Origin: Patescibacteria group bacterium
GTDB lineage: Bacteria > Patescibacteriota > Minisyncoccia > Phycocordibacterales > EsbW-18
Direction of reading: 5' to 3'
DNA length: 13,793 bases
Assembly: GCA_030917725.1 (NCBI GenBank)
Contig: JAUPUE010000001.1
Location: 1-13,793, forward strand
Shown here in pieces: positions 4,833 to 12,509 of the stretch (its first letter is position 1; each line of letters starts with the position of its first letter). Under the pieces are notes generated by a model, which did not search any database, was not told where the DNA came from, and saw nothing but the letters and a program-made list of their open reading frames with translations. Both the position numbers and the translations under genes were made by a program.

Positions 4833-6299
4833 CTAGCTTTCCGTCATTCCCAACGCCAGCCGTATTTTCTTTCGTGCACTATTGGTTTTGACCCACTGAA
4901 GCCATTTGGGTGATGGCTTAGCGCCTTTCGTTGTTTCAATAAGAACAATATCACCGTGATGGAGCTCGGTTGAAAGCGCAACAAATTTTCCGTTGACGCG
5001 CGCACCTGACGCCATGTCCCCAAGATCGGTGTGGATTGAATAGGCAAAATCGATTGGTGTTGCTCCGACGGGGAGATCAATTGCCTCGCCTTTTGGGGTG
5101 AAGACAAGAATGCGGTCGCTCAAGAAATCATCTTTGATTTCACGAAGATATGCCTCCCCATGGCTATCGGTTTCTGTTTCTGCGAGTTCTTTGAGCCATG
5201 CGCGCGATGCGACTTTTGGCATATCGATGAGCGTGCGGAGCTCGTCGATTTCTTGTGCTTTTGCCAAACTCTTTTTTTCTTTGTATGCGGTATGCGATGC
5301 AACACCACGCTCGGCTGTGGCATGCATGTCGGTGGTTCTAATTTGTACTTCGACAATGGCACCATCACCGGTAAACACAGTGGTGTGGAGACTTTGATAC
5401 CCGTTGGCCTTGGGCATGGCGATGTAGTCCTTGATGCGCCCAGGGAGTGGCGTCCATGACGCGTGGATGATGCCGAGCGCGAGGTAGCATGCCTCGATGC
5501 TTGGAACGATCAAACGGATTGCTGCAATATCGTGGATTTCGTCAATGTTGAGCTTTCTGCCAACAATCTTTTTGTGAAGACTGTAGAGATGTTTGAGGCG
5601 GGAATCGATTGAGACCACGTCGATGCCTGCATTGCCGAGTGCACGGAGTACCTCTGCGGTAAATTGTTCGAGTTCTTCTTGTGTCTCGGTCTTTTTGAGT
5701 TCGCGGAGCTCGAGGGTCTTGTGATAGGCCTCTGGGTCAGTTGTTTTAAATGCGGCATCTTCAAGCTCGCCTTTGAATTGTCCAATACCGAGTCGGTGCG
5801 CGATGGGGGCGTAAATCTGGAGTGTCTCTTCTGCTATGCGAACTTGCTTGTCACGTCGAAGTGAATCAATGGTACGGAGGTTGTGAAGACGGTCGGCGAG
5901 CTTGATGAGGATGACGCGATTGTCTGCCGCCGTGGCAACAAAGAGCTTGCGGAGCGTGTTGCTGTGCCGCTTGAGACCTTGGTATTTGAGATGCCCGAGC
6001 TTTGTGACGCCTTCAACAAGAAAGAGAATTTCATCACCAAATTCGCGCTGGATGTCTTCCGCGGTTGTTGTGGTGTCTTCGATGGTGTCGTGGAGGAGAC
6101 CTGCCGCGACGGTTTGCGCGTCGGTGCCGAGGCGTGTGAGGTTCTTGGCGGTCTCAACGAGATGGTCAAAATAGGGCACGCCTGATTCGCGCATCTGTCC
6201 GTGGTGCGCATTTTCGGCAAAGGCGTAGGCTTTCGCAATAAGGGCGCGATCAGCCTCGTGTGAATAGTGAGAAAGGAGATTCTGTAGTCCTGGTTCCAT
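4833..6299 (-). CDS. rel: Bifunctional (p)ppGpp synthetase/hydrolase, short Rel (HD-synthetase-TGS)
   Basis: Makes and degrades the stringent-response alarmone (p)ppGpp. The 488 residues contain the HD hydrolase domain with H46, H70-D71, and D136/N140 in LADRLHN; the synthetase domain with RIKDYIAMPKANGYQSLH (288-305) and VEVQIRT (316-322, E317 and Q319); and a TGS domain from about residue 396 (ILVFTPKGEAIDLP). The protein stops after TGS, so the helical, zinc-finger and ACT parts of full RelA/SpoT (about 700 residues or more) are missing. Key residues of both activities are present, so both are inferred. The frame stays open to 6569, but that extension reads antisense through the neighbouring gene and terminator. 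ATG 6299 is chosen because the MEPG start matches the family and lies 5 nt from an extended -10. Confidence 0.93.
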   Translation of the reverse strand: MEPGLQNLLSHYSHEADRALIAKAYAFAENAHHGQMRESGVPYFDHLVETAKNLTRLGTDAQTVAAGLLHDTIEDTTTTAEDIQREFGDEILFLVEGVTKLGHLKYQGLKRHSNTLRKLFVATAADNRVILIKLADRLHNLRTIDSLRRDKQVRIAEETLQIYAPIAHRLGIGQFKGELEDAAFKTTDPEAYHKTLELRELKKTETQEELEQFTAEVLRALGNAGIDVVSIDSRLKHLYSLHKKIVGRKLNIDEIHDIAAIRLIVPSIEACYLALGIIHASWTPLPGRIKDYIAMPKANGYQSLHTTVFTGDGAIVEVQIRTTDMHATAERGVASHTAYKEKKSLAKAQEIDELRTLIDMPKVASRAWLKELAETETDSHGEAYLREIKDDFLSDRILVFTPKGEAIDLPVGATPIDFAYSIHTDLGDMASGARVNGKFVALSTELHHGDIVLIETTKGAKPSPKWLQWVKTNSARKKIRLALGMTES

Positions 6300-6304
6300 G
6301 TTGG

Positions 6305-6313
6305 ATAATACCA
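6305..6313 (-). promoter_or_regulatory. Extended -10 of rel, leaderless start
   Basis: On the minus strand TGGTATTAT runs from 6313 to 6305, followed by CCAAC and the rel ATG at 6299. The expected +1 lies within a base or two of the start codon. It begins immediately after the upstream terminator's U tract. Confidence 0.55.
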
Positions 6314-6314
6314 T

Positions 6315-6348
6315 AAAAGAAAACGACCTCACCCCCGGGAGGGCGAGG
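6315..6348 (-). terminator. Rho-independent terminator of the 114-codon gene
   Basis: On the minus strand CCTCGCCC (6348-6341) pairs with GGGTGAGG (6334-6327), with one G-U pair and a 6-nt loop. It is followed by a T-rich run (TTTTCTTTT within 6324-6314). The stop codon TGA of the gene (6331-6329) lies inside the descending stem, so the coding end and terminator overlap. Confidence 0.8.
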
Positions 6349-6673
6349 CCGTAATGCGGTAGTCCGGCGATGCGAGGACGTCCTCGAGGTGCAGAAGTCC
6401 TCCAGCTCGGAAAAACACGATGTGCACCCTTGATCCCCGGGTCGCTGCGACGAGCTCGTCGCGGTACGTTGGTCCAAGGATGCTCGGAGAAAGGAGCACC
6501 TTCTGGAAGTGTTCCTGGTCTACCGGTTTGCCTGCAAGGAGAGTCGGCACGTCGGTGATCGGCGACCACCCGAAGATGTGGTTCAGAGCTTCGAACATCC
6601 CTTCCGCCTGCTGGCGAAAAATGAGCACTCCGCCCGCAGTTCCTCGCTGCACGAGCACTTGTGGTTCACGCAT
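6329..6673 (-). CDS. Hypothetical protein, 114 residues, autonomous transcription unit
   Basis: I do not recognise a family. The protein begins MREPQVLVQRGTAGGVLIFR and looks soluble, with alternating hydrophobic strands (VLVQ, GVLIF, HIVFF), no signal peptide and no membrane segment. It is supported as a real gene by context: a promoter TTGACC-16-TATTGT (6734-6707), a strong Shine-Dalgarno GGAAAGGAG (6688-6680) 6 nt before the ATG, and an intrinsic terminator overlapping its stop. It sits between topA and rel on the same strand but is insulated from both. Codon use is GC-rich. Its Shine-Dalgarno start contrasts with the leaderless-looking housekeeping genes here and resembles the small genes at 12178-12704. 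Confidence 0.65.
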   Translation of the reverse strand: MREPQVLVQRGTAGGVLIFRQQAEGMFEALNHIFGWSPITDVPTLLAGKPVDQEHFQKVLLSPSILGPTYRDELVAATRGSRVHIVFFRAGGLLHLEDVLASPDYRITASPSRG

Positions 6674-6679
6674 CGGTGA

Positions 6680-6688
6680 CTCCTTTCC
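6680..6688 (-). promoter_or_regulatory. Strong Shine-Dalgarno site
   Basis: GGAAAGGAG on the minus strand, 6 nt before the ATG at 6673. It is the best ribosome binding site in the window and fixes the start of the 114-codon gene. Confidence 0.8.
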
Positions 6689-6706
6689 GTTGTTCAGCCC
6701 GAGACT

Positions 6707-6734
6707 ACAATACGCCGAAAGAGAATAGGGTCAA
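6707..6734 (-). promoter_or_regulatory. Promoter of the 114-codon gene
   Basis: TTGACC (6734-6729) and TATTGT (6712-6707) on the minus strand, 16 bp apart, lie just after the topA stop codon. Predicted +1 near 6700 gives a leader of about 27 nt that contains the Shine-Dalgarno site. Confidence 0.6.
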
Positions 6735-6749
6735 GTGGTGGGACCGTAC

Positions 6750-8957
6750 CTACTCAGCCTTCTTCTTTCGTGCAAATCCGCGCTTCTTCTTGGGTTCTTT
6801 GAGGATCTCGAGTGCGCGTTCGAGGGTGATTTTGTAGACGTCGTCTGTTTTGAGCGAGCGGAAGTCGCCATCATGACCGATGTACGGACCAAAGCGTCCG
6901 ATGTTTGCGACGATTGGTTTCTGGCTCTCTGGGTGAACGCCGAGTTCACGAGGAAGACTCAAATAGACGAGCGCATCTTCGACGGTGACGCTATCAAGAT
7001 CTTTTTCTTTTGGAATACTTGCACGGCGAGGTTTCTTATTCTTTTTATCTTTGATACCAACTTGGACGTACGGACCGTACGGACCGTTGAGGACAAAGAT
7101 TGATTCGCCGGTTTCAGGATATGTGCCGATCGCCTCAGGGCTTTTCACTTCCTCACCTTCTTTGGTGCGCGCACCGGTACATTCGGGGAAGCGTGCACAG
7201 CTCATAAACGTGCCGTTCTTGCCGAGTTTCATCACCATCGCGTTCTGACAAAGAGGACATTTGAATTCTGCAGGCGCGTCGCCCAAGTTGGTGATCTTGC
7301 TTGCGTCTTTTGATTTCTTTGCGACTTCTTTTTTGAAAGGAGTATAAAAATCTCCGAGCGTCTTCGCGTACTCGCGCTTACCGAGCGCAATATCGTCGAG
7401 TTCATCTTCCATTTCTGATGTGAACGAATCACTGATGTACGTGGGGAAGTTGTCTTCGACGAATGTGCTCACCACATCACCGGTGTCAGTTGGGATGAGC
7501 GTACGGCCTTCTTTGAGCACATAGCCACGCGTCTCGAGCGTGTTGATGATCGAGGCATAGGTCGACGGACGTCCGATGCCGCGCTTTTCGAGCTCTTTGA
7601 TGAGACCTGCTTCTGAATAGCGTGATGGCGGCTGAGTTTCTTTTTGAGTATCAGTAATAGAAAGGAAATCGAGTTCGTCACCGTCATTTACTTTCGGATG
7701 TTCGACATCTTCGCCGCGTGCTGCGGTGTCGGCTGCGAGCCATCCTGGGAAGATGACGCGACTGCCCGTTGCCGAGAATTCGGGAACGTCTTTGTGATTT
7801 GCCACGGCGGTGATCTTGGTCTGCATCAATTCAGCAGGAGACATCTGGCTCGCAACAGCGCGTGTCCAGATGAGCTGGTAGAGACGCTGCTCGTCGTCTG
7901 TCGCACCTGCTTTGAATGTGCCGGCATTCGTCGGGCGGACTGCTTCGTGGGCTTCCTGTGCGTTCTTGCTCTTGCTCGCGTACTTGGTTGGACGGACATA
8001 CTCTTTGCCGAATTTTTCAGCGACGACTGACGCAATTTGAGCCTCAGCTTGTGCCGCAAGGTTCGTGCTATCGGTTCGCATGTACGTGATGTGACCCTTT
8101 TCGTACAACTTCTGCGCTGCACGCATGGTGCGGAACGGCGAGAAGCCGAGACGTGTGCTCGCTGACTGCTGGAGCGTCGACGTAGTGAACGGTGCCTTTG
8201 GCTGTCGTGATACCGATGTCTCTTTGACACTTCCAACTTTCCAATCAGCTCCGGGTGCTGCTTTGAGGATTGCATCAACGACTTTGCGGTCGGTGAATTC
8301 TTCTGCTGCGGTCAACAAAAGCTTATCTTTCTTTGGTGTCTCAAATTCTGCTGAGAGTACCCAGTATGTCTGAGGATTGAACGCACGGATTTCGCGCTCG
8401 CGCTCCATGATGATGCGAAGTGCAGGGGACTGAACGCGTCCTGCCGAGAGACCGTAACGGACCTTTTTCCAGATGAGACCAGAGAGGTCATAACCTACCA
8501 AACGGTCGAGCACGCGACGCGCCTCTTGTGCCTGACGGAGGTTCTCATCAATCGCGCGTGGGTGTTTGAGCGCCTCTGTTACGGCATCTTTGGTGATCTC
8601 GTGAAAGACAATGCGGGATACCTTTTTGCCCCCCTTCTTTTTCTCAAGACCAAGCGCCTGCACCAAGTGCCATGCGATAGCTTCTCCTTCGCGGTCGGGG
8701 TCAGTTGCCAAGAGAATCTCGTCGGCTTTTGACACTTCGGCTTTGAGCTCGCTGATGATCTCGCGCTTCTCAGGAACAATCTGATAGTTCGGCACAAAGC
8801 CCGCCTCGATGTCGATGGCGTTCTTGTTGCTCTTTGGTAAGTCGCGCACATGTCCGACGCTCGCTTTGACGACGAACTTTGTGTCGCTTCCTTCAGAGAG
8901 ATATTTTTCAATCGTCTTTGCCTTTGCAGGTGATTCAACGATGACGAGGGTAGTCAT
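6750..8957 (-). CDS. topA: DNA topoisomerase I
   Basis: Type IA topoisomerase that relaxes negative supercoils by passing a strand through a transient single-strand break. The 735-residue protein has the TOPRIM domain with VESPAKAKTI (7-16, Glu8) and DPDRE (86-90), the active-site Tyr292 in YMRTDST, and the GIGRPSTYA segment (460-468). It has one four-cysteine zinc finger (C567, C570, C587, C593). The C-terminus has two glycine-rich repeats of the TopA C-terminal type (near 613-635 and 675-720) and a Lys/Arg-rich tail. Length suits a TopA with one zinc finger. It lies 46 bp downstream of dprA on the same strand, a common pairing. A TATAGT hexamer in the gap would start transcription 7 nt before the ATG, so topA may be read both from dprA and alone. 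Confidence 0.97.
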   Translation of the reverse strand: MTTLVIVESPAKAKTIEKYLSEGSDTKFVVKASVGHVRDLPKSNKNAIDIEAGFVPNYQIVPEKREIISELKAEVSKADEILLATDPDREGEAIAWHLVQALGLEKKKGGKKVSRIVFHEITKDAVTEALKHPRAIDENLRQAQEARRVLDRLVGYDLSGLIWKKVRYGLSAGRVQSPALRIIMEREREIRAFNPQTYWVLSAEFETPKKDKLLLTAAEEFTDRKVVDAILKAAPGADWKVGSVKETSVSRQPKAPFTTSTLQQSASTRLGFSPFRTMRAAQKLYEKGHITYMRTDSTNLAAQAEAQIASVVAEKFGKEYVRPTKYASKSKNAQEAHEAVRPTNAGTFKAGATDDEQRLYQLIWTRAVASQMSPAELMQTKITAVANHKDVPEFSATGSRVIFPGWLAADTAARGEDVEHPKVNDGDELDFLSITDTQKETQPPSRYSEAGLIKELEKRGIGRPSTYASIINTLETRGYVLKEGRTLIPTDTGDVVSTFVEDNFPTYISDSFTSEMEDELDDIALGKREYAKTLGDFYTPFKKEVAKKSKDASKITNLGDAPAEFKCPLCQNAMVMKLGKNGTFMSCARFPECTGARTKEGEEVKSPEAIGTYPETGESIFVLNGPYGPYVQVGIKDKKNKKPRRASIPKEKDLDSVTVEDALVYLSLPRELGVHPESQKPIVANIGRFGPYIGHDGDFRSLKTDDVYKITLERALEILKEPKKKRGFARKKKAE

Positions 8958-8970
8958 GAGGTCAGTTGAT

Positions 8971-8976
8971 ACTATA
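8971..8976 (-). promoter_or_regulatory. Possible -10 of topA
   Basis: TATAGT on the minus strand in the dprA-topA gap; predicted +1 near 8964, 7 nt before the topA ATG. No good -35 at the right spacing. Confidence 0.4.
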
Positions 8977-9003
8977 GATGTGTGAGGATTGCAAATCGTC
9001 TAC

Positions 9004-9879
9004 TTATTTTAAACGCTCAATTTTCCCCAAACGATGTGTGACGATGCCTTTGATTTCCATCATTGAAACGGTAATTGATACCTCGCTCGTCGGTATGCCA
9101 GTTGTGCGGACGAGATCATCAAATGAAAGTGATGGATTGAGTGCAGAGAGGATCGTCCGCTCGTTCGTTGAGAGATTGTCGAACGATAGTTGAACAGGTT
9201 GCTCTGATGAGGGAGTGAGACCGAGCGCTTCAAGAATATCGTCTGATGAGGTGATGATTTGTGCACCATCGCGTAGCAACGCATTCGAGCCTTGGTGATT
9301 GGGAGTGAAAAGGGGGCCGGGGACAACGAGCACAGAACGATCATAGCTGAGAGCAAGTCCTGCGGTGATGAGTGTGCCGGACTTTTTTCCCGCTTCGATA
9401 ATAAGCGTTGCATGAGAGATTCCGGCCATGATGCGATTGCGTCGTGGGAAGTGCCATTCGCCCAAAGCACCGATGTCACGATGTTCGCTGATGAGTGCAC
9501 CATTGTGATGGAGAATCTCTTGCGCGAGACGCATGTGTGATTGCGGGTATATCTCCGAGTCCGCAAGTCCATATCCGGGAAATGCAATCGTGGGTATACC
9601 GGCCTCAAGCGCGGCGCGATGAGCGATGGCGTCGATACCAAGCGCTAGCCCCGAGACGATAACCACCGCATGCCCTGCCAAGCCCGCAATGAGCTTCTCG
9701 CAGGCCGCTTTGCCGTACTCGGAGAACTTGCGGGAGCCGACAACACAGAGGTACCGATAGATAGAGGGGTCGGGGAGGGCACCTCGGATAAAGAGGGCTT
9801 TTGGCGGGTCGGTCATCTCGCCCAAAAGGGGTGGCCAAGCTTTCGGGTCGAGCTCGGTGATAGAGGAGTGCTCATTCAT
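9004..9879 (-). CDS. dprA: DNA-processing protein DprA (Smf)
   Basis: Binds incoming single-stranded DNA and loads RecA during natural transformation. The 291-residue protein has the Rossmann-like DprA core: VVGSRKFSEYG (46-56), SGLALGIDAIAH (76-87), FPRRNRIMAG (144-153), GTLITAGLA (168-176) and PGPLFTPNHQGSNALLRDGA (187-206). A winged-helix domain of the DprA C-terminal type follows (about 235-291). There is no N-terminal SAM-like domain. The frame is open upstream to 10281, but that part is antisense to serS and low in complexity. ATG 9879 is chosen because it is one base from the +1 predicted from TATAGT (9892-9887) and gives a normal N-terminus. It precedes topA and is divergent from serS. 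Retained DprA fits organisms thought to take up DNA. Confidence 0.95.
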   Translation of the reverse strand: MNEHSSITELDPKAWPPLLGEMTDPPKALFIRGALPDPSIYRYLCVVGSRKFSEYGKAACEKLIAGLAGHAVVIVSGLALGIDAIAHRAALEAGIPTIAFPGYGLADSEIYPQSHMRLAQEILHHNGALISEHRDIGALGEWHFPRRNRIMAGISHATLIIEAGKKSGTLITAGLALSYDRSVLVVPGPLFTPNHQGSNALLRDGAQIITSSDDILEALGLTPSSEQPVQLSFDNLSTNERTILSALNPSLSFDDLVRTTGIPTSEVSITVSMMEIKGIVTHRLGKIERLK

Positions 9880-9886
9880 CGGGCGT

Positions 9887-9896
9887 ACTATATAAT
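9887..9896. promoter_or_regulatory. Overlapping divergent -10 elements of dprA and serS
   Basis: ACTATATAAT contains TATAGT on the minus strand (9892-9887, dprA) and TATAAT on the plus strand (9891-9896, serS), sharing two bases. The dprA +1 falls at 9880 or 9879, at its ATG. The serS +1 falls near 9903, leaving a 26-nt leader without a Shine-Dalgarno site. Polymerase cannot occupy both at once. Good -35 hexamers are lacking on both sides. Confidence 0.55.
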
Positions 9897-9928
9897 GAGC
9901 GGATAAAGCACCCATAAAGCCCACTGCC

Positions 9929-11206
9929 ATGCTTGATATAAATTTCATTCGAGACAATAAAGACATCGTTATCGCCGGAGCCAAAAAGAAGCACGTTGAT
10001 GTCGATATTGAGGCCCTCATCAAAGTTGATGACGAACGTCGAGAGATTCTCAGGGTTGTCGAAGATCTTCGCGCAAAACAGAACGTTGCTACGGAAGCAA
10101 TTGCCAAGAACGGTCCCGACCGCGACGCACTCATTGCAGAGATGCGCACCGTCAAAGAAGAACTTGCGGGTAAAGAAGAAAAGCTCAAAGAGCTCATGGT
10201 TGTGTGGCGCGAGCTCATGCTCCAAGTCCCGAACGTTCCTGATATCTCTGTCCCAGATGGTGTGAGCGATGCGGACAACAAAGAAGTAAAAGTGTGGGGT
10301 GAGAAGCCGACATTTGATTTTACACCGAAGGATCATATCGAACTCATGACGGCTCTCGATATGGTTGACCTCGAGCGTGGTTCAAAAGTTGCAGGATTCC
10401 GAGGGTACTTTCTTAAGGGTGCAGGTGCGGAACTTCAGTCTGCGCTTTGGCGATTCGTTGAGGACTTCTTCCGTGCTAAGGGTGGTTTTGTACCAATGAT
10501 TGTTCCTTCGCTTGTTCGTCCAGAAGTTTTCTTGGGCACAGGATATTTGCCACAAGGTGAAGAGGATTTGTATAAAACACAGGATGGAGAATATCTCGCG
10601 GGAACCGCTGAGGTGGCGACGATGGGTTATTACATGAACGATGTGCTTGAGAAGAAAGATTTACCTATGAAGTTTCTTTCTTTCTCGGATGCATTTCGTC
10701 GTGAAGCGGGAAGCCATGGAAAAGACACGCGTGGAATTCTTCGTGTGCATGAGTTCTATAAGTACGAACAAGTGGTGCTCTGTGAAGCGTCGCACACTGA
10801 GTCGGTCAAATACCACGAAGAGATTCAACGAAATACCGAAGAACTTACTGAAGCACTCGGTCTTCACTATCACGTTGTAGCGAACTGCGGTGGTGATATC
10901 GGCCTCGGACAGGTGAAGAAGTACGACATCGAGGTCTGGTTGCCGTCTGAGAACACGTACCGAGAAACTGGGTCAGCCTCGTACTTCCATGATTTCCAGA
11001 CGCGTCGTTTGAATATTCGCTATAAAGACGACGATGGAAAAATGAAATTCGTACACTCTTTGAACAACACGGCGCTTTCTGGACGACCGCTTATCATGAT
11101 TGTTGAGAACTACCAGAATGCTGATGGTTCGATTACGATTCCCGAAGTACTTCGTCCCTACATGGGAGGACGCGATCGCATCGAAGGCAACAAGGCGGCA
11201 ATGTAA
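9929..11206 (+). CDS. serS: Seryl-tRNA synthetase
   Basis: Charges tRNA-Ser with serine; two of its substrates, tRNA-Ser(GCU) and tRNA-Ser(GGA), are in this window. The 425-residue class II synthetase has the N-terminal coiled-coil arm (about 30-100) that grips the long variable arm of tRNA-Ser, the TAEV serine-site motif (226-229), motif 2 FRREAGSHGKDTRG (256-269), KYDIEVWLP (331-339), and motif 3 with GRPLIMIVENYQ (385-396). The active-site loop reads LNNTAL where E. coli has LNGSGL, and RETGSASYFHDFQ replaces the more usual REISSCSN-type run; these look like lineage variants, with core catalytic residues kept. Length is normal. No Shine-Dalgarno site is seen. ftsQ follows after 34 bp on the same strand. 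Confidence 0.97.
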   Translation: MLDINFIRDNKDIVIAGAKKKHVDVDIEALIKVDDERREILRVVEDLRAKQNVATEAIAKNGPDRDALIAEMRTVKEELAGKEEKLKELMVVWRELMLQVPNVPDISVPDGVSDADNKEVKVWGEKPTFDFTPKDHIELMTALDMVDLERGSKVAGFRGYFLKGAGAELQSALWRFVEDFFRAKGGFVPMIVPSLVRPEVFLGTGYLPQGEEDLYKTQDGEYLAGTAEVATMGYYMNDVLEKKDLPMKFLSFSDAFRREAGSHGKDTRGILRVHEFYKYEQVVLCEASHTESVKYHEEIQRNTEELTEALGLHYHVVANCGGDIGLGQVKKYDIEVWLPSENTYRETGSASYFHDFQTRRLNIRYKDDDGKMKFVHSLNNTALSGRPLIMIVENYQNADGSITIPEVLRPYMGGRDRIEGNKAAM

Positions 11207-11220
11207 ATGAATTGTTGCCT

Positions 11221-11229
11221 TGCTATTGT
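11221..11229 (+). promoter_or_regulatory. Possible extended -10 of ftsQ
   Basis: TGCTATTGT fits the extended -10 pattern; predicted +1 near 11236 is 5 nt before the ftsQ ATG. It lies in the 34-bp gap after serS. Confidence 0.4.
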
Positions 11230-11240
11230 CGCCTTAGTTC

Positions 11241-12113
11241 ATGCTCCGTCGCTTTACATCAGAACGTATCCGTAAGGCGCATCACAAACGCCTCGCGTTA
11301 AACGTGGGTGTCTGGGCTGGTCTCATCATCTCCTCACTCCTTCTCATCCTCGTGCTCTTTTCGAGCAAGCAGATAGCAATCACGTCGATATCGTTTGAAG
11401 GCAACAAAGCGATTACCGATGAAGAACTGTTTGCTGCAGCTGCGCCACATCTCGAGGGCTCCTATCTTCATCTTTTCTCACGCCGTAACATTTTTATATT
11501 TCCAAAGAATGATATCGAAGCGGACATCCACGCTTCATTTGTGAGAGCAGAAGAAGTCGCTATTGATCGCAAGGGATTTTCGAAGCTGATCATTGCGGTG
11601 GTTGAACGTGATCCAGCTGGATTGTGGTGTGGATTGACCACAACATCGCTCGCCGCGTGTTACTTCATCGACGAAACCGCGCTCGCATTTGCTCCGGCTC
11701 CGCGCATGAGTGGCAGTTCTTTCATTGCATACGAGCGCGCGCTGCCTCTTAAGGCGATTGGTAGACAGCTCACGTCCCAAGATGAATTTGACGCTCTTAA
11801 TGACTTTATAGGTTTTATCGCAACACTCGGATTTAACACGCGCCGTGTCGTGTGGAAAGAAGATGCGCTTGAGCTTATGACAACATTTGCAACAAAGACA
11901 GGCGAGGAGGATGTACGTTTGCGTGTGCCGCTCACGGCTCCCTACGAACAAGCCTTCACAAACCTTGCGTCAATCGTTCAGTCACAAAAAAATAAGAATG
12001 TAGGAGCAGATGAAGAACCGTTCATTTTTGCTGATCTCGAATACATTGATCTCCGTTTTGAGAATAGAATTTTTTATAAACAAGAAGCTGAAGCTTCTTC
12101 GGTGGCCGAATAG
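11241..12113 (+). CDS. ftsQ: FtsQ/DivIB-like cell division protein
   Basis: A bitopic membrane protein of the divisome. The 290 residues start with a short basic cytoplasmic tail (1-19, RRFTSERIRKAHHKR), then one membrane helix at about 21-42 (VGVWAGLIISSLLLILVLF). A POTRA domain follows (about 46-120, ITSISFEGNKAITDEEL and a beta-rich VVERDPAGLW end). The C-terminal part closes with the YIDLRFENRIFYK motif (about 268-280), which is characteristic of FtsQ C-terminal strands. Two cysteines (in LWCGL and AACYF) flank a short insertion. Its neighbour serS is not the usual division cluster partner; no murein genes are next to it. Overall identity rests on architecture and the C-terminal motif more than on high similarity, so FtsQ-like is the safe name. 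Confidence 0.8.
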   Translation: MLRRFTSERIRKAHHKRLALNVGVWAGLIISSLLLILVLFSSKQIAITSISFEGNKAITDEELFAAAAPHLEGSYLHLFSRRNIFIFPKNDIEADIHASFVRAEEVAIDRKGFSKLIIAVVERDPAGLWCGLTTTSLAACYFIDETALAFAPAPRMSGSSFIAYERALPLKAIGRQLTSQDEFDALNDFIGFIATLGFNTRRVVWKEDALELMTTFATKTGEEDVRLRVPLTAPYEQAFTNLASIVQSQKNKNVGADEEPFIFADLEYIDLRFENRIFYKQEAEASSVAE

Positions 12114-12123
12114 AAATAGGTAC

Positions 12124-12171
12124 GGCCGCCTCCCTGTGGGGGAGAGCGGCCGGGGACGGGTTAGACCCGTC
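12124..12171. terminator. Two GC hairpins between convergent ftsQ and the small-gene run
   Basis: GGCCGC (12124-12129) pairs with GCGGCC (12146-12151), continued inside by CTCCC (12130-12134) with GGGAG (12140-12144) and one bulge. Next, GACGGGT (12155-12161) pairs with ACCCGTC (12165-12171) over a 3-nt loop. They lie between two genes that converge, so they can end transcription from both sides. The U tracts are weak on both strands (a T-rich stretch follows on the minus strand only after about 10 nt), so factor-assisted termination or another RNA role is possible. Confidence 0.55.
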
Positions 12172-12177
12172 GGGGAA

Positions 12178-12327
12178 TTACGTCTTCTTCATCGTGGGAG
12201 GGTGGGCAGGCGGCGGGCCCCACGTGCGGCCCCTCTTGTCGTTGCGCGCGCGGTCGATCGCCCGGCGTTCCTTCGCCTTCAGTCTCGGCTTCTGCTGTTC
12301 CGACTGATTCGAAGCGGTGTTCGTCAT
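12178..12327 (-). CDS. Small basic hypothetical protein (49 residues), third of three
   Basis: No family recognised. The product begins MTNTASNQSEQQKPRLKAKE, is rich in Arg and Lys in its middle (RRAIDRARNDKRGR) and ends in a Pro-rich tail with KKT. It has no membrane segment or signal peptide. The ATG at 12327 follows GAGGGAG by 4 nt, a good ribosome site. It lies 16 bp downstream of the second small gene, and the run ends in the GC hairpins at 12171-12124. The high Arg and Lys content suggests nucleic acid or ribosome contact, but that is inference. A longer open frame to 12783 in the same phase would overlap the other small genes and lacks a better start. Confidence 0.55.
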   Translation of the reverse strand: MTNTASNQSEQQKPRLKAKERRAIDRARNDKRGRTWGPPPAHPPTMKKT

Positions 12328-12343
12328 ACACTCTCCCTCGAAA

Positions 12344-12496
12344 CTAGTTGACCTGCTCGGCTTCGGCGTCGTTGGACTCTTCCTGCTGTTCACGCATCGT
12401 CTGAGCGAGTTCCCGATTCGTTTCGCGTCGCTCGGCGCGAGCTTCCCGTCGGGACTGTTCGCGTGCGCGTTCCTTGACCCACCGTGGGGCTCCCAT
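12344..12496 (-). CDS. Small charged hypothetical protein (50 residues), second of three
   Basis: No family recognised. The product begins MGAPRWVKERAREQSRREAR and is almost entirely Arg, Glu, Gln and Ala, strongly predicted to be one long helix, ending in an acidic stretch. ATG 12496 is preferred over the in-frame ATG at 12556: it follows GAGGCG by about 6 nt and leaves a 13-bp gap after the previous stop, whereas 12556 would overlap the first small gene. A coiled coil or an RNA-binding helix is possible. Codon use is GC-rich, unlike the left end of the window. Confidence 0.55.
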   Translation of the reverse strand: MGAPRWVKERAREQSRREARAERRETNRELAQTMREQQEESNDAEAEQVN

Positions 12497-12509
12497 GTGG
12501 GTCGCCTCG

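Noticed and set aside
6300..6569. In-frame N-terminal extension of rel starting at 6569
   Set aside because: It reads through a terminator and antisense to the 114-codon gene, has no ribosome site, and adds Arg/Pro-rich sequence with no family match; the MEPG start fits the family and the promoter.
9880..10281. In-frame N-terminal extension of dprA starting at 10281
   Set aside because: It is antisense to the serS coding region, is a low-complexity Ser-rich translation, and crosses the divergent promoter.
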